From Paraburkholderia ribeironis (lineage in GTDB: Bacteria > Pseudomonadota > Gammaproteobacteria > Burkholderiales > Burkholderiaceae), in contig NZ_CYGX02000023.1 of the NCBI RefSeq assembly GCF_900019265.1, positions 17,740 through 81,739 on the forward strand: a DNA stretch of 64,000 bases, read 5' to 3'. Shown here piece after piece: positions 42,866-51,817 of this stretch. The number at the start of each line of letters is the position of its first letter. The first letter of the stretch is position 1. Made by a program: the position numbers and the translations under genes. Under the pieces are notes generated by a model, which saw only the letters and a program-made list of their open reading frames with translations, had not been told where the DNA came from and did not search any database.

Positions 42866-43876
42866 TCAGGCGCTGCGCGACTCGGGTTCGTCGTCGGTCA
42901 GAATGCCTGCGTCCTGCGCGGCATCGCGACGATCTTCAGGATCGCCATGCGCCGCCGTGGTCGGGTTCGGCTCGGCCGCGTGCTCCCTGCTGCGAAGTAC
43001 GCCCGAGTCGTGCGCGGGTGCTGCCGGATCGGTCTGGGAGACCGGATCGTGATGCTGTGCGGACCCGGCGATGCCGGTCTGCGGTACTGCGTGTGCCGTT
43101 TCGGCTTGTTCCTGTGCGGCCGGTGCGTCCTGTGTTGCTTGTGCGTCGATCGCGTCCGGATGCGGCGTCGGCGCGGGCTCGATCCGCGCGGCCCAATCCA
43201 CGGCTTCGGCTTCGGCCGCTTCCACGCCAGCGGCTTGCGCCGGCTGCGCCGCTTCCGCCTGCTCCGGCGACGCGTGTTCCTGATCCGAAGCCTGCACCTG
43301 CGCAGGCCCGACGTCAGCGAACTCGATCGCATGCTGGCCGAGCAGATCCGCGTTCAACTGCGCCGACGGGTCAGCAAGCGGCGGCAACTCGTCGAGCGCC
43401 GTCAGGCGGAGGTCGTCGAGAAACTGTCGCGTCGTTGCGTACAGCGCCGGGCGACCCGGCACGTCACGATGGCCGATCACTTCGATCCAACCGCGATCCT
43501 CGAGCTGCTTGACGACCTGCGTGTTCACCGTAACACCGCGAATCTCTTCAATATCGCCGCGCGTCACCGGTTGCCGGTAGGCAATGATCGCGAGCGTTTC
43601 GAGTACCGCACGCGAATATTTCGGCGGCTTTTCTGGATGCAAGCGATCCAGATACGAACGCATCGCGGGCTTGCTTTGAAACCGCCAGCCCGACGCCAGC
43701 CCGACCAGCTCCACACCGCGCCCAGACCAATCCTGCCTCAGGTCTTCGAGCAAAGTCCGAACGGTGTCTGCCGACACGCCGTCGGCAAAGAGCTTGCGCA
43801 ATTCGCCAAGCTTTAATGGCTCCTGCGCGCAGATCAAGGCAGTCTCGAGGACGATCTTCGCCTCTTGGGTATTCAT
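42866..43876 (-). CDS. scpB: Segregation and condensation protein ScpB
   Basis: A 336-residue ScpB. The first ~190 residues are the two winged-helix domains ([60 protein letters not shown] and [16 protein letters not shown]). It is a kleisin-partner subunit of the SMC-ScpAB condensin. The remaining ~145 residues are an Ala/Glu/Gln/His-rich, probably disordered tail, unlike the ~200-residue proteins of many species. scpA is not adjacent in this window. Confidence 0.95.
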   Translation of the reverse strand: MNTQEAKIVLETALICAQEPLKLGELRKLFADGVSADTVRTLLEDLRQDWSGRGVELVGLASGWRFQSKPAMRSYLDRLHPEKPPKYSRAVLETLAIIAYRQPVTRGDIEEIRGVTVNTQVVKQLEDRGWIEVIGHRDVPGRPALYATTRQFLDDLRLTALDELPPLADPSAQLNADLLGQHAIEFADVGPAQVQASDQEHASPEQAEAAQPAQAAGVEAAEAEAVDWAARIEPAPTPHPDAIDAQATQDAPAAQEQAETAHAVPQTGIAGSAQHHDPVSQTDPAAPAHDSGVLRSREHAAEPNPTTAAHGDPEDRRDAAQDAGILTDDEPESRSA

Positions 43877-44312
43877 GCAGCTAGGTCAGACCCTGTGGTC
43901 AAAGAACCGGATCAAACAGACGATATGGAACTGAAGACGCGCTCGCCCGATTCTGATCGGTCATATTGATGGGAGCACGCGCCGGGGGGAGGCGAAACAG
44001 ACTATCGAGCCAAACCCAGCCGGACGGAGCAGCGATAATCCCGGAAGGAATCGCGTGACTGAGCGCCATATTACGCAAAAACGACCGGTGCGTAAAGACG
44101 AAATCCCGCGCGCATTTTCTGGCCGCGCTCCAGCCGACTCGCCCGAGTGGAAAAGCGAACGTAACTTTGCTGAAACGCTGATTTGCAACAAGCTTTTCGG
44201 CCGCACTTTTGGGCAGCGCTTTTGGGCAGCGCTTTTGGGCAGCGCTTTTGGGCCGCACTTGTGGGCCGTGCTTTTCAACCGTTTTACCGACCGCTTTCTC
44301 CGCCAACGGGCA
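43877..44312. other. Gene-poor region upstream of scpB with minisatellite
   Basis: 436 bp. A minus-strand frame of 135 codons (43899-44306) starts with TTG and runs through the repeat, so I do not call it. The main feature is the 13-bp array at 44198-44275. Confidence 0.55.
44198..44275. repeat. 13-bp tandem repeat, six units
   Basis: Six head-to-tail 13-bp units. Three (44211-44223, 44224-44236, 44237-44249) are identical, GGGCAGCGCTTTT; those at 44198, 44250 and 44263 vary. The core is similar to that of the array at 42-93. Confidence 0.85.
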
Positions 44313-45536
44313 TCAAACCGTTCCGTGCTGCGCCAGAAACCGCTTCAGACGCTCGACACCCGCATCCAGCCGTGCGGTATCGCAGGCATAGCACCAGCGC
44401 ACGAAACCCTCACCCTGCGGACCGAACGCGCTGCCGGGCGCGAGACCCAGCCCCACTTCGCGCACCATCGCCTTGCATAACTCGAGGCTGCGCGCGGCAC
44501 CTGGCATCGTAAAGAACAGGTACATCGCACCGGACGGCGCCTTGACATCGACACCCGGCACCGCCGACAACGCGCGCACCAGATGGTCGCGCGACGCCCT
44601 CAGATCGCGCACCAGTTCCTGCGTGAAACGCTCGCCCTGCTGGACCGCCACGATGCCCGCCTGCTGGACGAACGACGGCGCGCATGAGGTGTTGTACTCG
44701 ACCAGCTTGGCCAGATCGTCCATCAACGCGGTGGGCGCCACGATCCAGCCGAGCCGCCAGCCGGTCATCAGCCACGCCTTCGAGAACGAGTTCACGCAGA
44801 TCACGCGTTCGTCGCGTGCGGCCAGATCGAGAAACGACGGTGCGGTGCGCGCACGCGCGCCGTCCGCCATGACGGCGCCGTCCGCGTAATAGAGACGCTC
44901 GTAGACTTCGTCGGCGACGATCCAGATGCCGTGACGCCGGCAATGCTCGAGCACCGTGCGCTGATCGTCGCGGCTCATCACCCAGCCGGTCGGATTGTTC
45001 GGCGAGTTGATCATCAGCATTTTCGTGGCGGGCGTTAGCGCCGTCAGCAATTGCTCGACATCGAGCTGCCAGCCGCGTTCGCCATAGCCCAACGCAACCG
45101 TTTCGACATGCGCGCCCAGAATCTTCGGAATCTCGACCAGATTCGGCCACAACGGCGTCACCGCGACGACCCGGTCACCGGCGCCCACCACCAGTTGCGC
45201 GGCGAGCATCAGCGCATTGACGCCCGCGCTCGTTACCGCGACGTGATCCGGCGAAGTGGCGCCATGCAGTTCGCTGACATAGCTGGCGAGCGCCTCACGC
45301 AGCGGGGCGATGCCCAGGTTGTGCGTATAGAACGTCGCCCCGGCGGTCAGTGCGGCGCTGGCGGCGTCGCGGATGAAAGCCGGCGTGACCCGGTCGGACT
45401 CGCCGAACCAGAACGGCAGCACGTCGTCGACCCCGAAACCGGCGTTGGCGACTTCGCGGATTTGCGACGGACGCAGCGCGCGCACGGCGTCACGCGCGTT
45501 CGGGATGGAGGGCACAGGCAGGTCCGATTCGCTCAT
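44313..45536 (-). CDS. PLP-dependent aminotransferase, class I/II
   Basis: A 407-residue fold-type I aminotransferase. The PLP Lys (about residue 253) is in NSFSKAWLMTGWRLG; NSPNNPTGWVM and DEVYERLYY are the usual Asn and Asp/Tyr cofactor contacts; Arg for the substrate carboxylate is in GFVRWCYACD. The substrate (aspartate, alanine, aromatic or other) cannot be deduced. It lies just after the minus-strand LysR gene, 357 bp apart, across a repeat-rich spacer, so co-regulation by that LysR is possible. Confidence 0.9.
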   Translation of the reverse strand: MSESDLPVPSIPNARDAVRALRPSQIREVANAGFGVDDVLPFWFGESDRVTPAFIRDAASAALTAGATFYTHNLGIAPLREALASYVSELHGATSPDHVAVTSAGVNALMLAAQLVVGAGDRVVAVTPLWPNLVEIPKILGAHVETVALGYGERGWQLDVEQLLTALTPATKMLMINSPNNPTGWVMSRDDQRTVLEHCRRHGIWIVADEVYERLYYADGAVMADGARARTAPSFLDLAARDERVICVNSFSKAWLMTGWRLGWIVAPTALMDDLAKLVEYNTSCAPSFVQQAGIVAVQQGERFTQELVRDLRASRDHLVRALSAVPGVDVKAPSGAMYLFFTMPGAARSLELCKAMVREVGLGLAPGSAFGPQGEGFVRWCYACDTARLDAGVERLKRFLAQHGTV

Positions 45537-45641
45537 CGAGGATTCCAGGCGGATGAAAGAGAGAAGCTGACGCGCAGCGAAGCCGCTAGTTTAGCGCGGC
45601 GCCTGTTTTGGGGCCGGCAAACCTGCCGGCTGGCGCGGCCG

Positions 45642-45704
45642 GTGCGGATGGTGCGGATGGTGCGGATGGTGCGGATGGTGCGGCAGGTGCGGCAGGTGCG
45701 GCGC
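45642..45704. repeat. 9-bp tandem repeat, seven units
   Basis: Four units GTGCGGATG, two GTGCGGCAG and one GTGCGGCGC, head to tail. Confidence 0.9.
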
Positions 45705-45705
45705 A

Positions 45706-45836
45706 TCAAGCCTGGTTGTTTGCGGCCGCAGCGACAACCCCGGCAGCCCGATGCCGTGCCCGGTGCGGCCGGCAAGGCCGGGGGCGGCGCGTCAAGCCTC
45801 GCTGTTTGCGGCCGCAGCGGCAACCTCGGCAGCCCG
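45706..45836. repeat. 45-bp direct duplication
   Basis: The sequence at 45706-45750 (starting TCAAGCCTGG, ending GGCAGCCCG) recurs at 45792-45836 with about five differences, offset 86 bp. Confidence 0.85.
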
Positions 45837-45893
45837 TTGCGAACCGCGGCGCAGCGATGCATTGTGTCGGCTGGATTCAGCGCGCCTGCGAAA

Positions 45894-46796
45894 CTAGCTC
45901 AAGTCCTCCGCCCGCGCCGGCAACTGCCGGATCAAGTCCCACACGGCCTCGGCCGCGGGCGACAGCGAGCGATCGCGCCGCCGCACCAGTTCGACCCTGC
46001 GCTCGGCGCGCGGCACGAGTGGCCGCGCCACCAGAGACGCGCCCGCCGGCGGCGGTAAAGCCAGCCACGGCAGCACGCTCACGCCGACACCCGCCTCGAC
46101 CAGCCCGAAAACGGTCGCCGAGTGCCCCAGCTCCTGCACTACGGTGGCGTTCACGTCGTACTCCTGCATCACGGCGTCGATGATCGGCCGGCTACCCGAC
46201 GCGTAGTCGAGCATCACGAGTTGCTGCCCGTCGAGATCGGTCCACGCCACCTGTTCGCGCGCCGCCAGCGGGTGGTCATCGCGGGAGACGACGCAGAACG
46301 AATCCGTCATCAGCGATTCGCTGAGCAGATCGTCGGCGGAAAACGGGCCGATGATCACACCGAAGTCAACCTCACCTGACTTGACCTTGCGCATCACGTC
46401 ACTCTGTACGTCGTCGCGCAAACCGAGCGTGATGTACGGAAATTTCCGCACACATGCCGCCACCACGCGCGGCATCAGCCGGCAGGCCACTGTCGGGCTG
46501 GCAGCCACGATCACGCGGCCGCGGCGCTGTTCGCCGATTTCACGGATTTCGCGCAGCGCGTCGTCGAGATCCGACAGCAGACGCGACACGCTCGACACCA
46601 GGTTGCCGCCGACGTCCGTGAGCTGCACCTCACGCGTGGTGCGATCGATCAGTTTCAGGCCGATTTCGCCCTCGAGCTCGCGCACGCAGCGACTCACCGC
46701 AGATTGCGTCAGGCCGATTTCATCGCCGGCCCGGCTGAAACTTTGCAAGCGCGCGACCTCGATGAAAACCCTTAGCTGACGCAGCGTTACGTTCAT
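45894..46796 (-). CDS. LysR-family transcriptional regulator
   Basis: A 300-residue LTTR. The N-terminal helix-turn-helix is LRQLRVFIEVARLQSFSRAG then IGLTQSAVSRCVRELEGEIG; the effector-binding domain (about 90-300) includes GRVIVAASPTVACRLMP and GVGVSVLPWLALPP. The effector is unknown. It lies upstream of the aminotransferase on the same strand and is followed by repeats; no divergent target gene is present, which is unusual for a LysR. The ATG is in an AT-rich leader. Confidence 0.93.
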   Translation of the reverse strand: MNVTLRQLRVFIEVARLQSFSRAGDEIGLTQSAVSRCVRELEGEIGLKLIDRTTREVQLTDVGGNLVSSVSRLLSDLDDALREIREIGEQRRGRVIVAASPTVACRLMPRVVAACVRKFPYITLGLRDDVQSDVMRKVKSGEVDFGVIIGPFSADDLLSESLMTDSFCVVSRDDHPLAAREQVAWTDLDGQQLVMLDYASGSRPIIDAVMQEYDVNATVVQELGHSATVFGLVEAGVGVSVLPWLALPPPAGASLVARPLVPRAERRVELVRRRDRSLSPAAEAVWDLIRQLPARAEDLS

Positions 46797-47200
46797 TTAT
46801 TTATCTCATTAATAGTCTCATTTGATGCGGGATTGTATGCCAAAAGCGGTCCAGCGGCTGCCGTTGGCGTCTTCGTTGCGATGCAGCAAAAGGGCGCGAA
46901 CGCACGCCAGCCGGGCCTGATTGCACAGGATTGGTGATTGTCCCGATTTTCCCGATCGGCTTTTTGGATTCTTATACGCCCCTAGCTAGCGCCCGCGCTG
47001 GCCCGCCGTCACGGGCTTTCACGCGGTCGGAATCGAATTGGCACACTTTCTGCATTAACGTGCACACAGGGTTGGCGCCATGACTTCTGACTGAATAGCA
47101 GACCGTGGCAAGCCCGCCCCCCTTGGCACTCGCCTATCGAGTGCATGGAGAGTGCGCGGCGCGGGGCAGCGCACCGGAGTTAGCTTCGCTGAGGTGAAAC
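46797..47200. other. Divergent region between lysR and the DUF4096 gene
   Basis: 404 bp without a gene. It must hold the lysR promoter (AT-rich near 46797-46830) and that of the DUF4096 gene. A hairpin is at 47126-47144. No IS terminal repeats were recognised. Confidence 0.55.
47126..47144 (+). promoter_or_regulatory. Inverted repeat before the second DUF4096 gene
   Basis: GCACTCG-CCTAT-CGAGTGC, perfect 7-bp arms with a 5-nt loop, 57 bp before the start codon. Same arm length as the inverted repeat before the first DUF4096 gene (18886-18907), but different in sequence. Confidence 0.4.
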
Positions 47201-47602
47201 ATGATGCTGTTCGACGATTTGAGAGACAACGAGTGGGCGCTGGTCGAAGCGTTGTTCTGTGCGGAGCCTGCGCGGAGCGAACGGCGTGGTCGGCCGCGCG
47301 TCGAAGCACGCGCGGTGGTCAATGCGGTGCTTTGGGTGCTGTCGACCGGCGAAGGCTGGTCCAAGCTGCCCGGCCGCTATCCGTCACCGCCGACTTGCCG
47401 CCGCCGCTTCGACGAGTGGCAAGCCGATGGCACGCTCGCCGAAATAGTGAAGCGACTCGGCACGAGCGGCCGTGAAATTTCGCTGCGCGGGCGCATTGGC
47501 GCGACGGCCGCGAAACCGCCGGCACCGCCGAGCCGCGACCGCCTGCGCGGCGCGTTCTGGACTAATCCCGAATCGTGGCGCGCGCCGGTCAAGATGGCCT
47601 GA
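47201..47602 (+). CDS. Solitary DUF4096 (IS5-type transposase N-terminal) protein
   Basis: A 133-residue protein whose first ~90 residues are the DUF4096 domain (LRDNEWALVEALFCAEP, VNAVLWVLSTGEGWSKLPGR, YPSPPTCRRRFDEWQADGTL). As in the gene at 18417, the DDE catalytic part is missing and the C-terminus is an unrelated basic tail (about 95-133). GAGGTGA precedes the ATG. Sequence identity with the other copy is only moderate, so these are not recent copies of one IS; they may be an old, kept family of DNA-binding proteins. Confidence 0.78.
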   Translation: MMLFDDLRDNEWALVEALFCAEPARSERRGRPRVEARAVVNAVLWVLSTGEGWSKLPGRYPSPPTCRRRFDEWQADGTLAEIVKRLGTSGREISLRGRIGATAAKPPAPPSRDRLRGAFWTNPESWRAPVKMA

Positions 47603-47898
47603 CGCGAATTGTTCTGCTTCCGGGCGCCTGCGGGCGCCCGGTCCATATCCGGGCTACCGGGCGGGCTGTCGGCACTCGCTAACCCGTCGTGGGTACCGCT
47701 GTCAGGCGCACTCAATGCGCCTGTCTCTTCCCCGGCACGCCGGCCATCGTCTCGCGCCGTGCGTAGACGCCTGAAACAGCGCATTCGTCGCTGGTGAAAC
47801 ATCCATTTACTATTACTTACAGCGTGCTTTCGCGGCTGGGCATACCTTTATGCGTATGCAAACAGGCCTTGAGTCGATTGGCTTGACGGGAGCTCAGC

Positions 47899-48153
47899 AT
47901 GAAAGCAATGTCACTGCTTCTGTGCGGCATTGTGATTTCATCCATGGCCGCACCGGCGCTTGCCCAGCAGCGCCAACAGGCGTGGAACTGGCGGCCGGAC
48001 CGCCCGGCTACCGTCGAAGCCTGGCAGCAAAGCGAACGACGCAATCATGACTTCGCGCCGCCGGCACCTCGAGGTGATTTGCGCGGCGATATCGCGAGCA
48101 ACGTGCGAGCGCGCCCGGAGGCGCCACGTGAGGACCCGACGCGGCGTCGTTAG
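47899..48153 (+). CDS. Small exported protein
   Basis: An 84-residue protein: a clear signal peptide (MKAMSLLLCGIVISSMAAPA, cleavage likely after LAQ) and a mature part rich in Gln, Trp, Arg and Pro (RQQAWNWRPDRPATVEAW), ending in Arg. GGGAG lies before the ATG. Probably periplasmic; no family recognised. The terminator at 48389-48419 is the next on this strand. Confidence 0.7.
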   Translation: MKAMSLLLCGIVISSMAAPALAQQRQQAWNWRPDRPATVEAWQQSERRNHDFAPPAPRGDLRGDIASNVRARPEAPREDPTRRR

Positions 48154-48535
48154 TTAGTTAGCGGGTCGTCAGCTGGCAGGTATGGTGAGCGGAATTGCCC
48201 GGGACGCATGTGTTTGCGCGTCGCGTCCCAGGCTGGTTGTGCGTCGGTCTGCGGTGGCCGGCTGCGAGCCCCGAGTGGCGGCTACGGTGTAACGAATCAT
48301 CATTGTCCACGCATGACGGGAACCACCCGGCGCCATACCGGTCTGATTTAACGCCATTAGCACAGCGTGGCAGTAGTAATTCCGGTATGCCCGTATCCTC
48401 GCGATACGGGCTTTTTTTTCGCGCGAAGGTGACCGCCGACGCACAGGACGCCGGCCAACTCACCAATAACAGGAGCACAAAATCGACGCCAGCCCGCTAC
48501 AGCAACCGGCATAACAGCGCCAGCCGCGAGCCCGC
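48154..48535. other. Gene-free region with terminator
   Basis: 382 bp. It begins with a short GTTA repeat (GTTAGTTAGTTAGC, 48149-48162) and holds the terminator at 48389-48419; nothing else is supported. Confidence 0.6.
48389..48419 (+). terminator. Rho-independent terminator
   Basis: GCCCGTATC (48389-48397), 5-nt loop, GATACGGGC (48403-48411), then eight T. Plus-strand orientation. Confidence 0.9.
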
Positions 48536-48859
48536 CTAAGACCGGACTTCGAGCGCCGCGGTAGTCCGCACGTCGGCTGCGGCAACGACGTAGTCGTTCA
48601 TTCGCTGTGCGGTCCAACTGAGCAGACGCTCGTCGTGCGCGAGCCGCGCGAACTCGGCTCTGCCTCGTTCGGTGAGCACGGCGATGTCGACAGGTGCATG
48701 AAAGCCCGGTGCCGGCGCGACGGTGCGCTGCCGAACGGTGTCCATCAAGCCTAGTGAGCGAAGATATTGGAAAACACCCGGCCTTCTGGCCCATGGGACC
48801 TGGCGATATTGCGCTCGCCGCAGCGCTTCAAGTACCGCTTCGTTGGAATACGTGTTCAT
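48536..48859 (-). CDS. Hypothetical protein, possible winged-helix
   Basis: A 107-residue protein I do not recognise. It has a helical N-terminus (NEAVLEALRRAQYRQVPW) and the stretch VFQYLRSLGLMDTVRQR...VLTERGRAEFARL, which reads like the end of a winged-helix domain (helix, strand-wing, LTERG). GAAGTGAG precedes the ATG. No membrane segment. It is monocistronic as far as can be seen. Confidence 0.6.
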   Translation of the reverse strand: MNTYSNEAVLEALRRAQYRQVPWARRPGVFQYLRSLGLMDTVRQRTVAPAPGFHAPVDIAVLTERGRAEFARLAHDERLLSWTAQRMNDYVVAAADVRTTAALEVRS

Positions 48860-49064
48860 CTCACTTCTTTCTTAAAGTGCAGCCATGACACATCTATGCC
48901 CAACACGTCACCGCGCCACCAGTGACGCGCGAAGCACCCGTCTTTGGCCGGAAGCTCGCTGCATCTGGAACAGCTGAACAGCTGATTTCCGCCAGGTGCT
49001 GCCTGGTCTCGATTCCGGAACCCCCGTTTGAACGACATGCTAGCGTTCTGTCTATGGGCCGGCG

Positions 49065-49853
49065 ATGCAACCGCCGTGGCGCGATGGCGGGCCCGTAGAT
49101 TTGTCCCGAAAGACATACGTTACCCCATTTAAATTGATTCTATTCACTTTATTAGCGCTTTTTTTTGCAGCAATCGTGCTAGGGAAGCGCGCCCGCCGCC
49201 CCCTCACCCTGTGCATGGTCGTCCTGTTCTGGCTGCTCTCCGCCGGCTGGCTGACCGCGCCGCTACTGGAGCTCGCGCAGCCGCGCCAGCAGAGTCCGGC
49301 ACCGGCCGTCTTTGCGCCGCGCACTGCGATCATCCTGCTGGGCGGCGGCACCATCTACAACCACCACCACGAACTCGTGCCGCCGCGTGACGTGCTATCG
49401 CGCATAAAAGTGAGTGCGGACAACTACGCCGCATGCAAGCAGACGGCGGCCACCTGCCAGGTGATCGTGAGTGGCGGCAATCCACAGCGGCATCCCGCGA
49501 CCGAAGCCGAGACCTATCTGCCCTACCTGCTGCGCCAGCGGGTTGCGCGCGCCGACATCGTTCTGGAAGACAGCAGCCGCACGACGTATGAAAACGCGCG
49601 CAACGTGTCGGTCATCGTCGGCCAGTCACATTACGACGCTTTGATACTCGTGACCTCCGCGTACCAGATGCCGCGCGCCCTGCTTGACTTCCACCGCTTC
49701 GGCATCGAGCCGCAGCCGTTGATTGCGGGCGTGCGACACCCACATCTGGGTGTACTGCCACGCTATGACAATCTGGTGAACGCGGAAATCGCACTGCACG
49801 AATTGCTTGGGATTGCGCAATTTCATGTCTATTGCGCGATCGGATGGTTCTGA
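49065..49853 (+). CDS. YdcF-like DUF218 membrane protein
   Basis: A 262-residue protein with two N-terminal membrane segments (about 22-40 and 48-66) and a DUF218 domain (about 85-250): TAIILLGGGTIYN, VIVSGGNPQRHPATEAETY, LEDSSRTTYENARN and ILVTSAYQMPRAL. DUF218 proteins (SanA, YdcF, ElyC) act in envelope integrity; ElyC influences lipid II supply. No strong ribosome site precedes the ATG; a TTG at 49101 is an alternative. Confidence 0.88.
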   Translation: MQPPWRDGGPVDLSRKTYVTPFKLILFTLLALFFAAIVLGKRARRPLTLCMVVLFWLLSAGWLTAPLLELAQPRQQSPAPAVFAPRTAIILLGGGTIYNHHHELVPPRDVLSRIKVSADNYAACKQTAATCQVIVSGGNPQRHPATEAETYLPYLLRQRVARADIVLEDSSRTTYENARNVSVIVGQSHYDALILVTSAYQMPRALLDFHRFGIEPQPLIAGVRHPHLGVLPRYDNLVNAEIALHELLGIAQFHVYCAIGWF

Positions 49854-49936
49854 AAAGTCAGAGCGAAACGCGGCGTGTTTTATTTAGACGTGCGAATTCT
49901 TTCAGGCAACCCACGATCAGCGAATAACGACCAGAT

Positions 49937-49951
49937 GTAACAAATGGTTAC
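49937..49951. promoter_or_regulatory. Dyad GTAAC-N5-GTTAC (copy 2)
   Basis: GTAAC-AAATG-GTTAC, the same dyad and spacing as at 14658-14672, followed by another GTTAC at 49956-49960. It lies about 107 bp before the small exported protein gene at 50058. Confidence 0.4.
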
Positions 49952-50057
49952 TGCGGTTACAAAGCGGTCTACTGGAGAGGAAATTGCTGGCTAGAATGGA
50001 TAGTCTTCCAACTGGACAGGCAATACTCGGGTCCACAACCACTCTACGGAGGTAACG

Positions 50058-50294
50058 ATGAAGAAAGTGTCCCTGGCAATCCTGGTTTCCCTTAGTGCAG
50101 TAACGGGCGCGGCGTATGCGCAAGACCAAGGCATTACGATGAGCACCGATCCGGCCAAGGCGGCCGACGTCGAACAGCGTGCGCAGGAATTGCAAAACCG
50201 TCAGCAGACGATGGAAAGTGCGCCGGCCATGCAGCCGAAGCACCACAAGATGTCGCCGCACCATCAGAAGAAGCCCGAGGCGTCGAATTCGTAA
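50058..50294 (+). CDS. Small exported His/Lys-tailed protein
   Basis: A 78-residue protein with a signal peptide (MKKVSLAILVSLSAVTGAAY, cleaved probably after AYA), a short helical centre (KAADVEQRAQELQNRQQTME) and a His/Lys/Pro tail (PKHHKMSPHHQKKPE) that could bind metal. A strong GGAGGT site precedes the ATG, and the terminator at 50337-50373 follows. Probably periplasmic; unknown function. Confidence 0.8.
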   Translation: MKKVSLAILVSLSAVTGAAYAQDQGITMSTDPAKAADVEQRAQELQNRQQTMESAPAMQPKHHKMSPHHQKKPEASNS

Positions 50295-50607
50295 GCAGAG
50301 CTGAGAAGCGCACCCGGCGGCCTGGCCGCAAGGGTCAAAAGCCGAAGCCGGCGATGCCGGCTTCGGCTTTTTTGTTGTCTAATGGAGCGCAAAAAGCGAC
50401 GTGCAAGAGCACGTGCACAAGACTCGCGACGGTTCACCGCAAGGCGCGCCAAAGGTTCGGCGGCCTCGCGCGCAGCCTGGCGCCCGCGCAGTTCCGGCAG
50501 ACTGCGCCGAGCCCGCGGCGCGCGGCTTTCGGTATGCTAAAGTCGCGCACCGACCGGCGCCCCGCCGGACTCCCCTAACCTGTGCGCACCCTGGTGCGGA
50601 GGACAGC
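50295..50607. other. Gene-free region after the His-tail gene
   Basis: 313 bp holding the terminator at 50337-50373 and the promoter region of the next gene. No other feature is supported. Confidence 0.6.
50337..50373 (+). terminator. Strong rho-independent terminator
   Basis: AAAAGCCGAAGCCGGC-GAT-GCCGGCTTCGGCTTTTTT: 16-bp arms, 3-nt loop, T-run. It is symmetrical enough to work in both directions. Confidence 0.93.
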
Positions 50608-50865
50608 ATGAGCAACATCCAGCTAGATATCGAATGGACAGAAGCAGCATCTCGCAAAATTGAAAAACTGATGCCGCGCGGCGGTCAGGAAGCGTTCCTC
50701 GCGCTGCCGCCCGTCGAATGCCTGCCGATGGAAGGCGACGTGCTGTTTCTCGGCCCGGACGGCAAGCAGCAACCCTTTATCGTCGCGGAACGCCAGTACC
50801 ACCACGACGGCGACGCCGACTGGACCATCATCCTGATCCTCGACGTCCCGCAAGCCGCCCACTGA
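50608..50865 (+). CDS. Hypothetical 85-residue protein
   Basis: I do not recognise the family. The soluble product has a compact, conserved-looking composition: WTEAASRKIEKLMPRGGQ, LPPVECLPMEGDVLFLGPDG and RQYHHDGDADWTIILILDVP. The GCGGAGGACAGC site before the ATG is strong, which supports the start. No signal peptide or membrane segment. Confidence 0.75.
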   Translation: MSNIQLDIEWTEAASRKIEKLMPRGGQEAFLALPPVECLPMEGDVLFLGPDGKQQPFIVAERQYHHDGDADWTIILILDVPQAAH

Positions 50866-50984
50866 CACTGCACTTCAGGATCAACGGCGAGCACCGCAGG
50901 GGCCGCATGCGGCCTCACGGCGCTCACCGGCTCGACTCATCAGCTCGACTCACCGGGCGCCGCTTCGGGCGCTAACCCCAGCGC

Positions 50985-51275
50985 TTACGCGATCTTCGAG
51001 ACGACGCGAATTTCCGCGTGCTCGACCCAGTCCGCCACGGCTTTCCTGTAAGCGTCGATGTGCGCGGATTTCGCATGCGCCGCCAGCGCTTCCCGACTCT
51101 CCCACCGCTCGACAAACACAAACCGGCGCGGCTCCTGCACGTCCCGGTGCAGATCGTACTGAAGCGCGCCCGGTTCCTTGCGCGTCGGCCCGACAATGCC
51201 CTCGAGCGCCTGCCGCAGTTGCTCTTCATAGCCCGGCTTCGCCACCGAGATTGCGACCACCGCGATTTCCGCCAT
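50985..51275 (-). CDS. Antibiotic biosynthesis monooxygenase (ABM) domain protein
   Basis: A 96-residue single ABM domain (YgiN-like): AVVAISVAKPGYEEQLRQAL, PGALQYDLHRDVQEPRRFVF and VERWESREALAAHAKSAHID. Proteins of this fold are cofactor-independent monooxygenases or quinol-related oxidases; the substrate is unknown. The start at 51275 has GGGGAG 5 bases upstream; a longer frame to 51482 has no ribosome site or matching sequence. Confidence 0.88.
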   Translation of the reverse strand: MAEIAVVAISVAKPGYEEQLRQALEGIVGPTRKEPGALQYDLHRDVQEPRRFVFVERWESREALAAHAKSAHIDAYRKAVADWVEHAEIRVVSKIA

Positions 51276-51817
51276 GTCTGCTCCCCTTTCACGAAAAGCA
51301 GCAGCATACCCGCCGACCGGCAAACCTGCGCGCGAGCGCGGCAAGCCATCGGCTGGCATCGCAACACCGGATTGCGCGGACACGTAATGGCGCTGTGCAT
51401 GACCATTGTGCAGAACGTCCAGGCACCGTCCTTGGCTGAAGTTTGGCGGGCGGCCGCTTGTCGCCCTGCTACCCTCGCTCATGCAGACAAGTGCTGCGAT
51501 TGAGCATCGGCTTCAGGCGCGGCGAACCCACGCGAAACCGGCCGGCGCCTGCCGCATTGCGATGCTGGATCGGCGTGAGCAGCCGGTTTGCGTTGTGATC
51601 TGCCGGATCCCCGCCCGGTCTGTGATAACCCGCACATTCATGCGAATTGCAAACTGCTAGACTGGTTTTGACCAATTCCGCCGCAGTGCGGCACGGCTGG
51701 CATCACCCTGCGCGTTCCCGGGCGTTATCGAATTCGTCCCGGCGATGCCCGGGCTGCTCATCCGTTGCGCGCTGAACCGGTTGGCGCGCCCTGTCACCCG
51801 CTTGCCACGATGCCTTC
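51276..51817. other. Gene-free region before the EAL gene
   Basis: 542 bp. Short frames exist on both strands but none has a ribosome site or recognisable sequence. It must hold the promoter of the EAL gene and of the ABM gene; I see no repeat or terminator. Confidence 0.55.

Larger units (their letters stand above)
45537..45893. other. Repeat-rich spacer between aminotransferase and lysR
   Basis: 357 bp with no gene; both flanking genes read leftwards. It consists mostly of the 9-bp array and the 45-bp duplication listed next. No terminator with a T-run is seen for the lysR gene. Confidence 0.65.

Noticed and set aside
44198..44275. CRISPR-like array
   Set aside because: The units touch each other with no spacers, so this is a minisatellite; the other arrays fail for the same reason, and no cas gene is present.
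43899..44306. 135-codon minus-strand frame after the aminotransferase
   Set aside because: Its start is TTG without ribosome site and its N-terminal half is only the translation of the 13-bp array.
47621..47640. GC hairpin (CGGGCGCC-N4-GGCGCCCG) after the second DUF4096 gene as terminator
   Set aside because: No T-run on either side, so termination is not supported.
48856..49116. 86-codon minus-strand frame ending ATGA at the 48859 gene
   Set aside because: The 4-bp overlap is tempting, but there is no ribosome site, the frame overlaps the start of the YdcF-like gene, and the sequence resembles nothing; it was left uncalled.
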